This document shows positions 58,724-64,000 of a DNA stretch of 64,000 nucleotides, piece after piece. The translations under genes were made by a program, and so were the position numbers. The notes under the pieces were generated by a model that did no database searches, was not told the origin of the DNA, and saw nothing but the letters and a program-made list of their open reading frames with translations. The stretch comes from Chiridota heheva (lineage: Eukaryota; Echinodermata; Holothuroidea; Apodida; Chiridotidae): the NCBI GenBank assembly GCA_020152595.1, contig JAIGNY010003179.1:463501-527500 (forward strand). Direction: 5' to 3'. Every line of letters starts with the position of its first letter. Position 1 is the first letter of the stretch.

Positions 58724-60897
58724 GCAGTTTGGCCCCTTAGATACAGTATATAAAACGCAGTGTACTGTTGACAGGACTTTACAGTAACATTATGTATCGT
58801 CTTCAAAAATCTTGCCATAACTGTTAATTTATTTTGTCATATTGTTTTTGTAGATTGAAAAGAGTATAAATTGATTGTAGTTCGGTTCCATATGGAGTGT
58901 TACTCTCTTTTATAGTTCTGCTATTATATTGCAGCCATTTTCTCAACTTCATACATTCATTCTTAAGAAAGTAAATAATTGATTTGTACACAAATTGCCT
59001 TCATGCATGTTGCTTCAAGGCCCTTACGCTGTATATCTTAAAAATCAATTCATATTCATTTTAGAACAGTGTATATTAGGGGGAAAAGATTTAAAATTCT
59101 CAATGTAATTCCTGATTTTTGCAGCCCAGAATGTAAGAAGGGTCAATGTTTTTATTCTTAAAATGCTGTCTTATCTACTTGAAATTACTCTTTGTGCTAC
59201 TTGCAAAAATATTCGAATTCTGCTTATGCTCAAACACTGAAAGAGCTCTAAACGTCAATTAAAAAACACATTTGGTCAAAAAAATTGTAGAGCCAAAACC
59301 TAAATGATTTGTATAGCTAACTATCACAATTTTGTTTTTACCTCACATGTCATATTTTTTTATTCATAACCTACAGTATCATTTGATGTTATTTTTTCAA
59401 GTGTCCCTTAGTTGTTTCAGAAAAAGGTACTGCAGCATCACATTGTCTTGATATTAAGTTATCACTAACTTTTACTTTCCCTCAAAGATTGTGGCAGAGC
59501 AACAGAGAAATGAAATAAGTACTATATTTCTAAACGAAAAAATGTGCTCAAATAAGTGCAGTATCAGGACTAGGTCTGTATTTACCCATCAGTAATTTAA
59601 CTTGTATGGAAGCTACAACTACACCAACCAAAGAAGAATGCTGTGACTGACAGTGATACAGCATCGATTGATGTCTCCATCCATCCTTTTATACTATATA
59701 TGAAATACTGGTTCATGACATGATTCTTTCATATTAAATCTTTCTTTGTTTTACCTGTAGTAATGAATTTGATCAGTACATTTTGATATTGGAGCAGTGT
59801 AAAACATGAATATGGGTACCGCAATATATCTTTGCATCAACAGAAAAGGTAACAAGATGCAGATGGTTTTATGTCTTATGCAAACTATCATCATTGGTCC
59901 TTTAGAAAACTCAACTTAAAAAAAGTAAAGTGCCATGTAACTGGTTAATGTTCAATAATTACCATCTTTATCAATAATGTTATTATTATAAAACAATAAT
60001 TAATTTGTATAGTGCAAAATCATGTTAAGCATTTGTATGCGCTGTACAAAGAGAAAGGATGTAGAGGAGCAGAAAAAAGTAGAACTTTTAGAATATATTG
60101 ATGAGATTCTTTTTCCATTTTCTGACACCAGGTTGAGGCATTGATAGGTTTGTTGATATCTAATAGTATTTTATTTGTAATACTTCATAGACACATACTT
60201 CGAAAGACTGTCAAAAAGATTAGTGACATCTAGAACTATTACCTTACAGTTTGGTGCAAAAAAGTATTGACAAGGAAGTCTAGTTAAAAAAGCATATTAA
60301 GTTTCAGACAAACAGCAAATCAAAATTTGAGCTTTATTAGGGTATGTATGATATGTGATATAATACAGTATGATATAAAATATATTTACAGTGTAATATA
60401 TTGTCTTTTTCCTCTGTTGTGGGATATGCCAAAGAAAAAACAAAGCTAGTTGCTCTCTTTGAAACTATTGTAGATTACAATTTTGAAGAAAAACAAAACA
60501 GGAAATGAAAGGCAGTTACACTTACAAGACAACCAACACTTTAGATTTGTGTGAACAATTATTTGTTGTGTTATTTCACAAAGCTTTAAAATACTCAATT
60601 TAAAACTAAACTAATTTTACATCATTAACTGATGTCTAGTCCTTTAAAGCAAACATATAAAACTTGCTCAGATGTAAAATGAAATATACCTGTAGTCCAA
60701 ATCAATGTTTAATTGTTTACGAATGGGTAGGTGAAAAGCTTTATGTAATTCGCTATACTTCCTTCCTAAATTTAAGTTCTTAAAAATGAGGACAAAGTAT
60801 ATTTCTGCTAGATTATGCTTAAAGGTACGGTCAACACTTAAAAACGTTTGATTAAAATTCCTTTCCATTTTTCTATGTGTGACAATAAATAATAAAA
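58724..60897. other. No gene seen
   Basis: Unremarkable AT-rich sequence with no recognised exon, RNA gene or repeat array. Confidence 0.5.
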
Positions 60898-61319
60898 AAA
60901 AAGGTGTTACATAAGGAAATAGGAATTTCCGCCCACTCATACATCAGAAGAGGAACATAAAGAGGAACACAAATTTGCATAATTTGGCCTGGAAATTGAA
61001 AATGCTCTAAAATCTGAAAATGGTCAATCTTTAACCAATTTTGATTTGTTTTTCCTTCATGGATTTTAAAGCAATTTAGCATAAGTTGCTGCTACACATC
61101 CATATATCTTTAAAGAAGCACTTATACATATGAGGGGATTAATGCATTGCTTATTTGTACAAAAGAAAGGTGTTACATAAAGAAATAGGAGTTTCCGCCC
61201 ACTCATACATCAGAAGAGGAACATAAAGAAGAACACATTATTTGCATAATTTGGCCTCAAAATTCAAAATGCTCAAAATGGTCAATTTTTAACCAATTTG
61301 GATTTGTTTTTTCTTCCAG
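60898..61319. repeat. Direct duplication of about 160 bp
   Basis: 60898-61068 and 61167-61319 are close copies: AGGTGTTACATAA, TTTCCGCCCACTCATACATC, AGAAGAGGAACATAAAGA, TTTGCATAATTTGGCCT and GGTCAAT-TTTAACCAATTT occur in order in both, offset about 266 bases. The second copy has small deletions. No coding meaning was seen. Confidence 0.88.
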
Positions 61320-62984
61320 TGAAGTTAAAACCAGACCCACATTTTAACCAAAAGAGATCAATAAATTGTACTCTCAAATAAAGTATTTTCTTTGACTTTT
61401 CTTAAGTATTATATAAATTTTTGTATTTGTGTACCATTTATCCCTAATCATCTATATTTGCCTCAAACAAGGATAGACATACCAGTCTTGTATGTATTTT
61501 ATGTTTTAGCTTACTGTAGATCTGATGGAGCCACTTTTTTAATTGAAATAGCAGACAGGTTTATTGTAACAGACCTACAAGGTACATATGAATGTCCTGC
61601 ATTTGCAAAGTAATATGTTGTGTAACACTAAACCAATCCAGTAATTTGTTCGTTTATTTTTATTTTTGTCAGAAACAAGGATGGAAAGTACAGTATAAAA
61701 GCAATTCTGAAAAGATTATTCTAGGCAATCTGCAAACCCAGAAAAAAGTTATGCCCAATTTTGAAATGCTTGTTCTTGTAATGATTTGATAAGTAATGGG
61801 AAAAGTGTAATGCACCATCAGTTTTAAAATCTAATTGGATTTAAACAAAGAAAAATGCTACAATCATTTCATTGAAAAGGGTAAGGCAGATTTTTCAGGG
61901 GGGAAGGAAAACCACATTGTGTTAAGTTACCTTTCATTCAAATATTGATGTATATCTGTTACAAAGGTACATTTTCCCTTATAAATGAAAAATTGCTATC
62001 ATGATTTTAGTTTAGATATGCTCATTGGGTTGGGGACTCTCTAGCACTGTGGTGGTGCCACATTTGGTTATTTAGTGGGTTATACCACCCATGTGAAGCC
62101 TTAGATAAGACACTGTATTAAACATTCAGCTTTTCCTAAAACCGGTTCATTCACACAGAAGAGGGGATGGAATTCAATGAATGGAAAACTTGCAGTAACT
62201 CAAAATAACTCGATTTCTCTTTGGAACTTGGAAGCACCTTGGATCATTCAGATTATCTTCAAGCACATTCAGATGAAAAGAGTATCACAACATTGACAGA
62301 CTGACAGTTAGTGACAAGGAGACGCGGCACAGCTCTCTGACTACATCACTTTTATGCCTTATAGTAATTGATTTCCCTATCATTTTACTCCTCTCAGGCC
62401 TTTCTCATGATTGTTTGCGATAGGTTGCCCTAGCACTCATAATAGTGCTTTATTATTATAGGTTATCCGAGCTCCCATTGTGGGGACTGCTCCTCAACGG
62501 TGTTATGTATACCTCTTACATGCAACTATTCATGATCTTGTATTGGTTAAGAGTTTTATTCTTCAAAGGATTGCGTAGTGACAGTGCCCTTCTTGTCCCA
62601 CCCTATTCACTCCCAACTAACAGTTTGCCCCACATTGCACAGAATGTGCCACTTGAATTCATGACAGACGGACAGACTTATTTAAAGCTGGAATGTTAAT
62701 TCAACCAAGTCTTGAGTTTCATGTTACACAGGTGAGTTATACAAGTTTCAGAATAAAGATTTCAAGTACACATTTCTACCAGGTGTGTAACAACATGGCT
62801 GGTAAGGAGCAGAGACGTCACTATAAGAGGTGGTTTGGGGTGTCTCCCCTCAAATGGGACGTCAGTTGTTATATTAACATGGCAGTTGGAAATCCAACCG
62901 TTCCTCTTCGGGTAACCCTCATAAATTTACCCATTTGGGAATCTGATGCCTCGACTCCCCTTCCCCACACACATCTTCATTCAT
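61320..62984. other. No gene confidently seen
   Basis: Frames at 61392-61613, 62445-62699 and 62693 onward have no recognisable domain. A donor-like CACAGGTGAGT at about 62728-62738 follows a 40-codon frame, which could be an exon of an unidentified plus-strand transcript but is not supported further. Confidence 0.35.
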
Positions 62985-63315
<331 letters not shown>

Positions 63316-63434
63316 GTAATATTAAAAGGTAAGTGCATTGGCCATTACAAACAGGAAGAAGGAAACAGGAGTTTTGAAATATTTGGTTTTTAAAATAATC
63401 TGTTGGCTAGAGACATTGTCATTTTTTCCTAATT

Positions 63435-63885
<451 letters not shown>

Positions 63886-63931
63886 ATAGTACAGTATACG
63901 CGGCTTGGTCTTGATAAGATTACGTCTGACA

Positions 63932-64000
63932 CTTCAGGAGCAACCCAAAAAACTGGGTACTTTGAAATACCCTAAAAATTGGATACTTTTAAGTATTACG
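63932..64000. mobile_element. Foldback MITE, copy cut by the window end
   Basis: CTTCAGGAGCAACCCAAAAA, ACTGGGTACTTTGAAATACC and AAGTATTACG match the left arm of the elements at 13141 and 51376. The rest lies beyond the window. Confidence 0.75.

Noticed and set aside
62016..62140. Possible SINE tail (GCCTTAGATAAGACACTG)
   Set aside because: Only a short similarity to the SINE copies, with no internal promoter seen.

Overview
The window looks like nuclear DNA of a marine invertebrate animal, most likely an echinoderm. It has spliced genes with canonical GT-AG introns, tRNA-derived SINE copies, RTE-like LINE fragments, a P-like/THAP transposon family, foldback elements, many minisatellites and very long (TA)n tracts. 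TAGGCCTA- and AACGTTAGGC-type words recur, as I remember from sea urchin and sea cucumber sequence. The taxon is an inference. I see no bacterial, CRISPR or viral content.

Two protein-coding genes can be reconstructed, both on the minus strand. (1) A complete six-exon alpha-like glutathione S-transferase (9935-30512, 230 residues); every intron phase agrees. (2) A carbohydrate sulfotransferase 15-like (GalNAc 4-sulfate 6-O-sulfotransferase) Golgi enzyme (40582-53557). Seven phase-compatible exons give 472 residues, including the membrane anchor, both PAPS-binding motifs and the C-terminus. Only the exon with the initiator ATG was not found. The two genes do unrelated jobs (xenobiotic conjugation and glycosaminoglycan sulfation), and nothing suggests that they work together.

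Layout. 1-3.8 kb: gene-poor flank. 3.8-9.1 kb: a 15-bp minisatellite of about 3.7 kb with a higher-order duplication, bracketed by two related hairpin elements. 9.9-30.5 kb: the GST gene, whose introns hold two THAP-transposon relics, MITEs, SINEs, AP-1-like sites, a LINE fragment and TA arrays. 30.5-40.5 kb: G-rich tract, tandem repeats and a third THAP relic. 40.6-53.6 kb: the sulfotransferase gene, with a LINE tail, 18-bp and 19-bp minisatellites, a TA array of about 730 bp and a 534-bp foldback element with an intact 8-bp target duplication. 53.6-64 kb: mostly featureless AT-rich DNA, one MITE, a local duplication, two long TA arrays and a truncated copy of the foldback element at the edge.

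Most long open frames here are by-products of repeats whose unit length is a multiple of three (15-bp, 21-bp) or of (TA)n, and were not called as genes. I found no convincing new biological system. The most unusual items are the minisatellite locus, the foldback family and the THAP element family.
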